From positions 248,001-312,000 of the forward strand of contig NZ_SBFF01000004.1 in assembly GCF_004151485.1 (NCBI RefSeq): a stretch of DNA of 64,000 nt, read 5' to 3'. Under the pieces are notes generated by a model, which saw nothing but the letters and a program-made list of their open reading frames with translations, made no database searches and was not told where the DNA came from. A program made the translations under genes and the position numbers. Positions 54,422 to 63,362 of this stretch are shown here, in pieces; positions within the stretch are counted from its first letter, which is position 1; each line of letters starts with the position of its first letter. The DNA is from Sphingosinicella sp. CPCC 101087 (GTDB taxonomy: Bacteria; Pseudomonadota; Alphaproteobacteria; Sphingomonadales; Sphingomonadaceae).

Positions 54422-56094
54422 CGTTCAATCGCCCGCGTCATGGTCAGATACTCTTCCTTCTGCAGCGCGATCGGGACGTTGCCGTTCTGCCACAGAAAAT
54501 CGTGGAAATGTCGCAGGCTGAACCGATCACCAAGACGGGTGCGTGCCTCGGCCAGGAAATCGAGCGTCTGCAGCTTGCCGATCTGATAGCTTATCGCCTG
54601 CCCGGGCGAAGCGGCGAAGAAGACGGCTTCTTCCTCGGCGGTGGCGCGGTCCATGGGAACGGCCGCCTCCAGATAGTCGGCAGCCTGGTCGATGGTGAAG
54701 TCGCCGAGCGCCAGCTTCACGTCGACCTCGACGCGCAGGGCCCGCAGGCGCGCAAAGCCGTAGATGATCTCCCGCGTGCGCGGCGAATCGTCGAACAGAC
54801 CCGCCTGAAGCATCATCTCCTCGGCGTAGAAGCCCGTCCCTTCGTTCGCCGCGCTGTCGTAATAGTAGCGGCGTAGCGGATTGGGATGCCGCCAGCTCAT
54901 CGTCAGCTGGAGGAAATGGCCCGGCACACCCTCGTGGACGATGATCGGCCGCGGATCGCGGGTGATCGAAAGGTTGAAGTAGCCGAGCGACGGCGACGGT
55001 TCCGGAAGGTAGACGGTCGCATCCTGCCCGACCCGCGCCACGCTCGTGAGGTCGAACGTCCGGCCCAGCCACCCGATCGGCGCGAGATAGGCAGGAAAGG
55101 CCATCGCTTTGTAATGTCCCGCCCAATCCGGAACGGTGAGCAGGCCCTGCGCGTCGAGGAAGGCGCGGACCCGCAGCTCCTCGGCATTCAAACGGGCGAG
55201 GACATGGTCGATCGAAGGACCGATTGGCAGCTCGGGCACGTCTCGGTTGCGGTTCCGCTCGAGCGCCTCGAACTGCACCGTGCGGGCCCATTCCTGCCTG
55301 CCCATCACCAGCAGCTCTTCCGGGCTGTAGGGATAGAGTGCGACCTGCTCGAGAAAGAAGAGGTAGGCGTCGCGACCGACGGCAGTTTCCGACGGAAGGC
55401 CGGCACGGCTCGCAACGAGGTGGTCGCGAAACCGGTCGAATGCGGCAGCGGCGCGGTCGATCGCAGCGAGCATCCGGCGCTTCTGGCCCGGGTCGGCATA
55501 GGGCTCCAGGCCGGCCGCCATGCCTTGGAGGCTCTCCGGAACGAGACCCAGCCGGGCCAGCGTCACGTCGACGAACGGGCCGCGCATGTCGTCGAGATTG
55601 GCCTTGCCCGCGGCGAGCGTCGCCGGAACTCGCTCCAGTAGCCGAATCACGCCTTCGACGCGTTCCGCGGCGACGGGCGGCGGCGGCAGGAGCAGCTCGA
55701 AGATCGGGATCAGTGCCTGATCGACATAGAATTGAGGCTGGCGGCGCCAGGCCGCGACATGGTCGAGCTCCCAGCGCACGCGCGCAAGCGCGGAGCCGAC
55801 CAGCCGGTAGTCGACCCGCTCGCTGACATTGCCGGGGCTTTGCGCCAGCGCGCGCCAGCGGCCCTCATAAGCGGCCAGCTGCGCCTGCCGTGCCTGCACT
55901 GCCTCGGGAGACCAGTCCGGCACCCAGCTGTCGGGCCGGACGATGCGAGGAATGTCGTCGCTGGTGGCGGGCTGGGTACGCGCCCGCCACGCCCAGAATT
56001 CCTGCGCGAGCGCCTGCACGGGCTGCGCCGATGCCGAGCAGGCTGCGGCAAGGAGGCTGCCGGTCATGACCATGCGCAGGAGTCGCCCCAACAT
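54418..56094 (-). CDS. DUF885 metallopeptidase-like protein, exported
   Basis: Protein of 558 residues with a signal peptide (MLGRLLRMVMTGSLLAAACSAS, ending AQPVQA). The zinc site HEGVPGHF is at residues 387-394 and GTGFYAEEMM follows. Overlaps DUF3830 by four bases and begins immediately after the S9 peptidase stop (TAGATG). A Cys near the signal end (AAACSA) could be a lipobox. Confidence 0.9.
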   Translation of the reverse strand: MLGRLLRMVMTGSLLAAACSASAQPVQALAQEFWAWRARTQPATSDDIPRIVRPDSWVPDWSPEAVQARQAQLAAYEGRWRALAQSPGNVSERVDYRLVGSALARVRWELDHVAAWRRQPQFYVDQALIPIFELLLPPPPVAAERVEGVIRLLERVPATLAAGKANLDDMRGPFVDVTLARLGLVPESLQGMAAGLEPYADPGQKRRMLAAIDRAAAAFDRFRDHLVASRAGLPSETAVGRDAYLFFLEQVALYPYSPEELLVMGRQEWARTVQFEALERNRNRDVPELPIGPSIDHVLARLNAEELRVRAFLDAQGLLTVPDWAGHYKAMAFPAYLAPIGWLGRTFDLTSVARVGQDATVYLPEPSPSLGYFNLSITRDPRPIIVHEGVPGHFLQLTMSWRHPNPLRRYYYDSAANEGTGFYAEEMMLQAGLFDDSPRTREIIYGFARLRALRVEVDVKLALGDFTIDQAADYLEAAVPMDRATAEEEAVFFAASPGQAISYQIGKLQTLDFLAEARTRLGDRFSLRHFHDFLWQNGNVPIALQKEEYLTMTRAIER

Positions 56095-58329
56095 CTACGG
56101 GTTCGGAGTCAAATGCCGGTTGAAGAACTCGACCATCTTCTTGAACGCGAAGCGGGTCTGGGCGAGATTGTCGCTGGCCCAGGCGTGGTTGGCACCGGGC
56201 AGCGTCACCAGCTCGAACATCTGCTCGTTGGCGATCATCCGCTCGGCCAGGGCGATCGTATCCGAGTAGAGCACGACCGGGTCGCGCGTGCCGTGAATGA
56301 TCATCAGTGGATCGCGGACGCCCTGCACCTGGAACAGCGGCGACTGCGCTTCGTATCGGGCGGGCATGTCCGGGCCGTCCGGCGGGCCCATGATCCACAT
56401 CTGGGAGGGGTAAGCGTGCCAGACGTTCGTGGCAGGCGCGCCCGCAATGCCCGCCGCATAGACTCCCGGCTTCTTGGCCAGCGACATGATCGTCATGAGA
56501 CCCCCATAGCTGGAGCCCCAGATGCCGACCCGCTGCGGGTCGACAAAGCCTTGCTCGACGAGATAGCGGACGCCGCTCTCCAGGTCGTTGATGTCCGTCT
56601 CGCCGTAGCTGTGGAGCTGGCCGTGCGTGTGGCTCCGTCCTTGGCCCCAGCTTCCCCGGATGTTGACGTTGAGAACGATGTAGCCCTGGGCGACGAAATA
56701 CTGGTCGATGCCCCAGGTCGGGTGAGCGCGGCGACCGCCCCACTGGTTGCGGACGGCATCGGAATAGACCGAGCCCACGATCAGGGGATAATGCCTGGAA
56801 GGGTCATAGTTGGCGGGAAGGCTCAGCCGGCCGATCAACGGAGTCCCGTCGACATGGCTGGCAAATTCGACATAGCTGATGTCCGCCCAGGTCTGGCGGG
56901 AGAATTCCGGCTGGGGTGAACGGGTCACCTGCGCCGGCTGATCCGGCCGATCGGGATCGAGGACGAACAGTTCGGGCGGCGTCATATCGTTGGTGAAGAA
57001 GCTCGCTATGCGGCGGAAGTCGGGAGAATAAACGGGCGCGTGGGTGCCGGGCGTGCTCGGGCTCACCCGCTCGATAGCCCCGCCGGCGAGGCCGACGCGG
57101 TAGAGCTGTCGTTCCGCCAGGTGGGATTCGTTGGCAACGAAGTATACCCGCTCGCTTCGACCATCGACCGCGAAGGACTCGATTTCCCATTCACCATGGG
57201 TGATCTGCCGCGGCGCGCTTTGGGCGGTCTCCTTGTGGTAGAGATGGAGATAGCCGTCCCGGTCGGTGAGGATGATCAGCCCACGATCGCCGGGAGCCCA
57301 GGCCACCCGCCAATCCGGACGGATATGGCGTGGGTCGCGCTCCTGGTAGAAAATCTCGCGCCTCCCGCTCGCAACCTCGTAGACGTAGACCACATGCTCC
57401 TTCACCTCGAGGTCGGAGCTGTTGATGAACAGGCGACGGCCATCCTCGGAAAGGCCGAAGCCCCAGACGTGATGCTTCGGATCAGGCCGCTCGAACAGGC
57501 GTGTCTCGAGCGTCGAAAGGTTGACCGTTCCGATCTGGGTGCGCGTCGTCTCGTCGCCGGGAAAGGCGCGGATCACGCGATTGTTCTGAAGCTCGCCCTT
57601 GGCATAATGATAGATGTCGCGTTCAGGCATGGCCCGATCGTCCGACAGCTCGAAGGCGATGGTTCGGCTGTCGGAGGACCAATGATAGGACGAAACATAG
57701 ACCTTCGGATCGTCTTCGCCCGCAACACGGCGCGCGCTGTCTGGGCGTGAGGCGGCCGCATCGCGGGTCCAGAGGATGCCACCGCGCGTGACCCGGTTGC
57801 GCGGATCGAAGGGGGCGCCGGAAAGAAAGGAAAGGTGGCGCCCGTCGGGGGACAAAGCGAGCTGGCGCACGGCCTGCTTGTCCTGCTCGACCGGGATAAT
57901 CGCGCCGTCCGGCTCGCGGATATGAAGCTTGCCGTCCAGCGCGAAGGCGATCCGATCTCCCTGCAGGAAGACGGCCTCCGCAATCCCGCGCTTCTCGGTC
58001 TCTGGCGGCACGTCCTTCCCGAGAAAAGTGAGCCGGGTCCGTTCGCCGCTCTCCGGGACGTAGGCCCACAAGTCGCGGAAGCTGTAACCTTCGTCGTTCC
58101 AGAGAAAGAGCACCCTCTTGCCGTCGGCCGACCAGCTATAGCCTTCCGGCGTCGTGCCGATCAGGCTCCGATGCTGGTAGAGCTCGTCGATCGAGAGGCT
58201 GGTCCCCGGCACGGCCGCCGTTCCCGCCGCCCGCGCATGCGATTGGGCCTGCGCGGAGCTCGCGGGAACGATCGTGACGAGCAGCAGCAGCGCGGCCGCC
58301 GCCATGGAGAGCATGCGGTGTCTGTTCAT
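56095..58329 (-). CDS. S9 peptidase, DPP IV/acylaminoacyl-like, exported
   Basis: Protein of 744 residues. Signal peptide LSMAAAALLLLVTIVPAS, a beta-propeller (GYSWSADGKRVLFLW, QLALSPDGRHLSFLSG) and an alpha/beta hydrolase domain. The triad is Ser 607 in GSSYGG, Asp 683 in GTRDPVV and His 715 in GANHAW. It probably cuts dipeptides or blocked residues from peptides in the periplasm. Stop directly abuts the DUF885 start. The TonB-receptor stop is 49 bases upstream on the same strand. Confidence 0.94.
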   Translation of the reverse strand: MNRHRMLSMAAAALLLLVTIVPASSAQAQSHARAAGTAAVPGTSLSIDELYQHRSLIGTTPEGYSWSADGKRVLFLWNDEGYSFRDLWAYVPESGERTRLTFLGKDVPPETEKRGIAEAVFLQGDRIAFALDGKLHIREPDGAIIPVEQDKQAVRQLALSPDGRHLSFLSGAPFDPRNRVTRGGILWTRDAAASRPDSARRVAGEDDPKVYVSSYHWSSDSRTIAFELSDDRAMPERDIYHYAKGELQNNRVIRAFPGDETTRTQIGTVNLSTLETRLFERPDPKHHVWGFGLSEDGRRLFINSSDLEVKEHVVYVYEVASGRREIFYQERDPRHIRPDWRVAWAPGDRGLIILTDRDGYLHLYHKETAQSAPRQITHGEWEIESFAVDGRSERVYFVANESHLAERQLYRVGLAGGAIERVSPSTPGTHAPVYSPDFRRIASFFTNDMTPPELFVLDPDRPDQPAQVTRSPQPEFSRQTWADISYVEFASHVDGTPLIGRLSLPANYDPSRHYPLIVGSVYSDAVRNQWGGRRAHPTWGIDQYFVAQGYIVLNVNIRGSWGQGRSHTHGQLHSYGETDINDLESGVRYLVEQGFVDPQRVGIWGSSYGGLMTIMSLAKKPGVYAAGIAGAPATNVWHAYPSQMWIMGPPDGPDMPARYEAQSPLFQVQGVRDPLMIIHGTRDPVVLYSDTIALAERMIANEQMFELVTLPGANHAWASDNLAQTRFAFKKMVEFFNRHLTPNP

Positions 58330-58378
58330 GACGGGCTACCTGAACGATCTGCCGCTCGGAAGTCGAGTGCGTCGCATC

Positions 58379-61246
58379 CTAGAAGTTTGCCGTAATGCCG
58401 ACGGTGAAGCGGCGGCCGATCGCATCGTAGGTCTGGCGCTCGTAGAGCTGGAAGGGCGGATCGCGGTCGAACAAATTGTCGACCGTGCCATAGAATCTGA
58501 ACCGCTCGTTGATGCGGACGCTGGCGGAAAGGTCGAAATAATGGACGTCCGGGGTCTTCGGCACCGCCAGCAGCGGCGGCGCCGATCCGGTCGAGATCGC
58601 GGCGGCGAAGCGCCCGTCGGTGGCGGACCCTATGAAGCGGTGGCGCAGGGACACCTGGTAGATGTCCTGCTCCCATGTCAGGCGTTGGGTGAAGCGCCAA
58701 TGCGGGTTGGCGCTGCCGCAGCTTCCTCCGCCGATATAGCCGGCGCAGTCGATCGGATTGAGAACCGGGCTGCTGGTCGTCTCATTCTCGAAGAGGTAGG
58801 CGCCGGCGAGAAAGTAGGAAAGTTCTCCATAGCGTCCGATGCCGTGCCGGTAGTCCAGGCGGAAATCGATGCCCGATGCCGTGATCTCGGCGATGTTCTG
58901 GTTGAGCAGCGGAACGTCCTGGAGCTGGCCGTCCGGCGTGCGGGTCGCAAGGGGGACGCAGAACGGGTTGGCAAGGGACAGCTCGGTCCTGCAGGCGTTG
59001 ATGGTCGGCTGGAGGCCGCCGCCGAACACGGCGATCGCGTCGCTGATCTTGATGTTGTAATAGTCGACCGTGACTTGCAGGTTCGGCACGAATTCGGGGC
59101 GAATGACCGCGCCCACAGACCAGGTGTCGGAGGTTTCCTCGTGCAAGTCGGGGTTACCGCCGGTGATGGCGCGGATCTGCACATTCTCCTGCTGAAATAC
59201 GTCGATCAGGCTCGCCGGAACGCCGAGTTCCATGCAGAAGGTGCGTTCGGCGGCCGTTCGGGTCGGCGTCGCATTACAGAAGTCGGTCGCGAGCGGAGCC
59301 GTGTTCGTCGCACCGGAATAAAGCTCGGTGATGTTCGGCGCGCGGACCGCTCGCTGGTACAGTCCGCGGAACTTGATGCCCCGGATCGGAGAATATTCGC
59401 CGCCCGCCTTGTAGGAGACGACCGAGCCAGCGGTCGAATAATCGGAGTAGCGGACGCCGCCTTCGAAGGCGAGCAGTTCGAAACCGGGGCGATCGGCGAG
59501 GATCGGAACGTAGATTTCGCCGAACACCTCGCTGACGTCATAGCTGCCGCCCGTCGGCTGCAGACCGGCCGAGCGGGAAATCGCCTCTCCCAGCACGTAG
59601 AGCTGGTCGGGCCTGAAGCTGGCGGATTCGCGACGATATTCCGCGCCCAGTGCTATACCCACGTCGCCGGCAGGCAGAGTGAAGAGCGACCCGGAGAGCG
59701 TTCCGCCGACCTGGGTCTGGCGGACCCGGGTCATGTTCGTCAGGTCGACGTCGTAATAGTCCACCATTTCGGGCGTGAGGGAGCCGAGGCCGAACGGATT
59801 GATGACGACGCATTTCGGATCGCCGTTGGCACAGGCATAGGGATCGTCCGGGTCGGTGAGGAACATCGCCGCAAAGCGGTCGATATAGACCCCGCCGCCC
59901 TGCTGGTCGGTGAGGTCGTTCTCGCCATGGTTGAAGAAGACCTCCCAGTTCAGGCGATCGGTGAGGCCGCCCCTCAGGCCGATCACGCCGCGCCAGAAGT
60001 CGCGCTGCTGGTCGCTGGTGCGCGGACCGGATTCGAGCACTCGGCGGTTGATGTTGAGCGGGACCAGCCCGTCGCCGTCCCCGTCCAGGCTGGCGCTCAG
60101 GAAATCGCGCAGGGAAGGATCGAGATAGGGGTTGCGCAGGTCGAGCTGGAAACCCGGGATGAAGCCGGAACTGCTCATCGGCAGCGGGCCGAGGGCCGAC
60201 TTCACCCGGTTGCGCGCATAGGTGCCTTCCCAGAAAAAGGTGACGCCATCGGTGACGTCATAGTGGCCAAGCACCGCGCCCTGGATTCGTTCGAGCGGGA
60301 GCTGGAGATTGTTGAACGGACGGTCGTTGAAGCCGTCACTGGTCCGGTAGGCGCGCCACCCTTCCTCGGCAAAGAAGATGCCTTGAGGGCCGATCACATT
60401 GCCGAACTGATCGGTACGGCCGACCAGGGCAGGCGAGAAGATGGTGCCTTGCGGGGTTACCGCATTTCCGCCGGGGACGAGCACGCCGACGCCGTTCTGG
60501 ACCGAGTCGACCAGGAATTCGGTCGCATGGTCGCGCGCCGAAGCGAAGGTCTGCTCACGCTTGAAGTAGTTGGCATAGAAGACGATGTTGCCGCGACCTT
60601 CGGCGAAGTTCCCGCCGACGGTCAGGTCGACATTGTAGCGGGCCGAGTCGCCGCGCTCGGAGATCCCGGCCTGGGCGCCGATCTCCACGCCCTCGAAATC
60701 GTCCTTCATCACGAAGTTGACGACGCCCGCCATGGCGTCAGAGCCGTAGACGGCAGAGGCGCCGCCGGTGACGACGTCGATGCGCTCGATCAGCGCCGGC
60801 GGAATCAGGTTGATGTCGACCACCCCGTCCTCGCCCGAGCCGACTATCCGACGGCCGTTCATCAGGACGAGCGTACGCACCGTACCGAGGTTGCGAAGGT
60901 TGACCGTCGCGGTTCCGTTGCCGGGATTGTTCGACTGAGAGCCGAAGCCTGCCGTGAACTGCGGCATCGAGTTCAGGATCTGCTCGGTTTCGTTGGCCGC
61001 GGTCAGCTGGATTTCCTCCGCGCTGATCACGTTGACCGGGCTGTTGGAGACAATGTCCGGCCGCGGAATGCGCGAGCCGGTGATGACGATCGAATCCTCT
61101 GCCCCGGGCTGGCTCGCGGCCGATTCGGCAGCGATCGCGTCGTCGGCCGTCTGGGCGACCGCCGCTTCGGCGGCGAATGCCGCGAGGATGATCGCCGTGC
61201 CGTCCCTGAGAGACCTGCGCCTCGCCATAACCCCCTTCGATCCCAT
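58379..61246 (-). CDS. TonB-dependent outer-membrane receptor
   Basis: Protein of 955 residues. A signal peptide (DGTAIILAAFAAEAAVAQ) is followed by a TonB box (SIVITGSRIPR), a plug domain (NLGTVRTLVLMNGRRIVG, RIDVVTGGASAVYGSDAMAG) and a 22-strand barrel ending in a terminal Phe (GITANF). ATG 61246 has GGAGGAG seven bases upstream. First gene of the seven-gene operon. In this family, receptors in peptidase operons usually bring in peptides or glycans; the ligand is unknown. Confidence 0.95.
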   Translation of the reverse strand: MGSKGVMARRRSLRDGTAIILAAFAAEAAVAQTADDAIAAESAASQPGAEDSIVITGSRIPRPDIVSNSPVNVISAEEIQLTAANETEQILNSMPQFTAGFGSQSNNPGNGTATVNLRNLGTVRTLVLMNGRRIVGSGEDGVVDINLIPPALIERIDVVTGGASAVYGSDAMAGVVNFVMKDDFEGVEIGAQAGISERGDSARYNVDLTVGGNFAEGRGNIVFYANYFKREQTFASARDHATEFLVDSVQNGVGVLVPGGNAVTPQGTIFSPALVGRTDQFGNVIGPQGIFFAEEGWRAYRTSDGFNDRPFNNLQLPLERIQGAVLGHYDVTDGVTFFWEGTYARNRVKSALGPLPMSSSGFIPGFQLDLRNPYLDPSLRDFLSASLDGDGDGLVPLNINRRVLESGPRTSDQQRDFWRGVIGLRGGLTDRLNWEVFFNHGENDLTDQQGGGVYIDRFAAMFLTDPDDPYACANGDPKCVVINPFGLGSLTPEMVDYYDVDLTNMTRVRQTQVGGTLSGSLFTLPAGDVGIALGAEYRRESASFRPDQLYVLGEAISRSAGLQPTGGSYDVSEVFGEIYVPILADRPGFELLAFEGGVRYSDYSTAGSVVSYKAGGEYSPIRGIKFRGLYQRAVRAPNITELYSGATNTAPLATDFCNATPTRTAAERTFCMELGVPASLIDVFQQENVQIRAITGGNPDLHEETSDTWSVGAVIRPEFVPNLQVTVDYYNIKISDAIAVFGGGLQPTINACRTELSLANPFCVPLATRTPDGQLQDVPLLNQNIAEITASGIDFRLDYRHGIGRYGELSYFLAGAYLFENETTSSPVLNPIDCAGYIGGGSCGSANPHWRFTQRLTWEQDIYQVSLRHRFIGSATDGRFAAAISTGSAPPLLAVPKTPDVHYFDLSASVRINERFRFYGTVDNLFDRDPPFQLYERQTYDAIGRRFTVGITANF

Positions 61247-61603
61247 GGTCTTGCTCCTCCCGCCGCAGCGACAAACCGTTTTTGAGTGAAGATATGCGTG
61301 ATTTTGAGCATAACTGGAGCAGGCAATCAAGCGGGTTCGACACAAAAGTGAAAAATTGACGACATTCTGGCGTTGCGGGGGCACCATGCGGCCGAGCAAA
61401 GATCGCTCGAATCGGTGAGGCGACAGTATCGCTACGCGGCAAATTCCTGGACCTCTCCGAACCTTCAAAGCGGCCAGTTGGCGCCTGGCGAGAGGTTGAC
61501 GACCGCGCAAAACTGAAACAATGTCCAAAATCACATGATTCAGTCGCGTATGTCGACATCGCATGCAGACTGCGCCGCCGCCCGGCGCGGCAGAGGAGGA
61601 CAG
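61247..61603. other. Divergent promoter region of the TonB-receptor operon and DUF885 lipoprotein
   Basis: No gene in 357 bases; long open frames there are in low-complexity, non-protein-like sequence. It contains ATCA-CA-TGAT within AATCACATGATT (61529-61540) and TATGC-N10-GCATA (61293-61312), both plausible regulator sites. The AT-rich stretches at 61261-61320 and 61340-61365 probably hold promoters, but no confident -35/-10 pair was found. Confidence 0.6.
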
Positions 61604-63307
61604 ATGCTAAAGGGAACGGGTCTATTCGCCGCCTTGCTGTTGGCGGGGTGCGCGGCGCTCGCGCCGTCGGCCGCCGTCGCGACGGAAGCGAATGCGCAGA
61701 CCGCACCCGACCCGGCCGGCCCGCCCCGAGGGCCCGGCAGCTACGAAGACTTCGTCGCCTTCTTTACCGAATTCCACGAATGGCGGTCGTCACGTCCGGC
61801 CGACGGGGTGGTCGACTATAGCCCTGCGGCCGTCGATCGGCGCCGCGAGCAGCTTCGGGCTTTTCAGGCGCGACTGCCCGCTTTTTCGGTCGCGACCTGG
61901 GACCGTCACAAGCAGGTCGACTATCTCGCCGTCCGTGCGCAGCTCGACCTGGAGGATTTCACGCTCAACGTCACCAAGCCGTGGGCGCGTGATCCCGGCA
62001 TGTATATCGACGAGATTCAGCGTCTCGCCTACACCGAACTGCCGCTCCAGGGGGACGAGCTGGCGACGTTCCGGACCCGACTGAGCCGCATTCCCGCTTA
62101 TCTGGCCCAGGCCAGGGTCAATCTCGATTCCGTGGCGGGCGATTATGCCGATCTCGCTCTGCACAATCTCTCCAACGGCGATGGCGTGGGCCACGGCATG
62201 CCCTACCGGGCGGTGGAGCCGGAAGGCCTGATCGGCTGGTTCGCGGATTTGCGCGAGCGGGCCGAACGGCAGCAGCCGGAGCTGGTCGCCGATATCCGGG
62301 CTGCCGAGGAGGCAATCGAGCAATATCGCCAGTGGTTGGTGGCCAACCGGCCCCGCATGACCGGACAGGCCGGCGTGGGACGGGCGGCCTATGACTGGTT
62401 TGTGACCAACGTCCGCCTGATGCCTTATACGTCGGACGAGATCGTCGTGCTCGCCCAGCGCGAGCTGGAGCGTCACTGGGCCTTCTATACCGCCGAGCGG
62501 CATCGCAACCGCAATCTTCCCGAGCTCGAGCTGGCCCGTTCCGAGGAGGAATATGAAGCGCAGCTTGCCGGGACCGACGCGATGATCCGACGTTGGCTGG
62601 TCGAGGAGGAGATCCTTAGCGTCCCCGACTATATGCCCAAGACTTACCAGGAGATGGGCTACAACGCGCCGTGGATCGTTCGCCCAGATGGGCCGATGTT
62701 CTGGGAGCAGGTCCAGTTCCGCGACGCGTCACCCGACCACCTGCACGCCACGTTCCCCGGCCACCGGTTCGACGGGCATGCGGCTCGGCGGATCCAGCAC
62801 CCGATCCGTGCCCATGTCCAGGACAGCGGACGCACGGAAGGTTGGGGATTCTATCTCGAGGAAATGGCGCTCCAGCTCGGCTTGTTCGACGAGCGGCCCC
62901 GCACGCGCGAGCTCATCTACATCTTCGGGCTGTTCCGCGCCGCCCGGACGATCGGCGACGTGAAGATGCAGCGCAACGAGATGAACGTCGAGCAGGTAAT
63001 GAATTTCTGGAAGGAATGGACACCCTATCTCGACGACAATGTCGCCCGGGTGGATGCGGCCATCTACCTGCGCCGCCCGCCGGGGTACGGGATGACCTAC
63101 ACGATCGGAATGATGCAGCTCCAGCGGCTCCTCGTCGATCGACGCCGGCAGCTCGGCGATGATTTCTCGCTGCGCGATTTCCACGATTATCTGATGAGCG
63201 CCGGCCGCCTTCCCGTATCGTTGCTGCGATACGACCTCACCGGCCACGATGACGAGGTCGCGCGGCTCTGGGATCATAGACCGCTGACACAGCTCGAACT
63301 CGATTGA
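61604..63307 (+). CDS. DUF885 lipoprotein lacking the catalytic Glu
   Basis: Protein of 567 residues with a lipobox (LLLAGC, Cys 16) and a DUF885 domain. EGWGFYLEEM is intact but the zinc motif HExxPGH reads HATFPGH (His 381, Ala 382, His 387), so the general-base Glu is missing. It may bind a substrate or metal without hydrolysing it. AGGAGG four bases before ATG 61604 fixes the start. It diverges from the TonB-receptor operon and precedes the aminotransferase by 55 bases. Confidence 0.88.
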   Translation: MLKGTGLFAALLLAGCAALAPSAAVATEANAQTAPDPAGPPRGPGSYEDFVAFFTEFHEWRSSRPADGVVDYSPAAVDRRREQLRAFQARLPAFSVATWDRHKQVDYLAVRAQLDLEDFTLNVTKPWARDPGMYIDEIQRLAYTELPLQGDELATFRTRLSRIPAYLAQARVNLDSVAGDYADLALHNLSNGDGVGHGMPYRAVEPEGLIGWFADLRERAERQQPELVADIRAAEEAIEQYRQWLVANRPRMTGQAGVGRAAYDWFVTNVRLMPYTSDEIVVLAQRELERHWAFYTAERHRNRNLPELELARSEEEYEAQLAGTDAMIRRWLVEEEILSVPDYMPKTYQEMGYNAPWIVRPDGPMFWEQVQFRDASPDHLHATFPGHRFDGHAARRIQHPIRAHVQDSGRTEGWGFYLEEMALQLGLFDERPRTRELIYIFGLFRAARTIGDVKMQRNEMNVEQVMNFWKEWTPYLDDNVARVDAAIYLRRPPGYGMTYTIGMMQLQRLLVDRRRQLGDDFSLRDFHDYLMSAGRLPVSLLRYDLTGHDDEVARLWDHRPLTQLELD

Positions 63308-63362
63308 GCCCGACCCTTCGTCGACCACCCCGAGCAGCAGTCCAACCCCGGAGCCCCAATCG

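Noticed and set aside
58274-61285. A 1003-codon open frame on the plus strand across the TonB-receptor gene
   Set aside because: It is antisense to a receptor with clear motifs; Arg/Ala/Gly-rich composition and no recognised domain mark it as a high-GC shadow.
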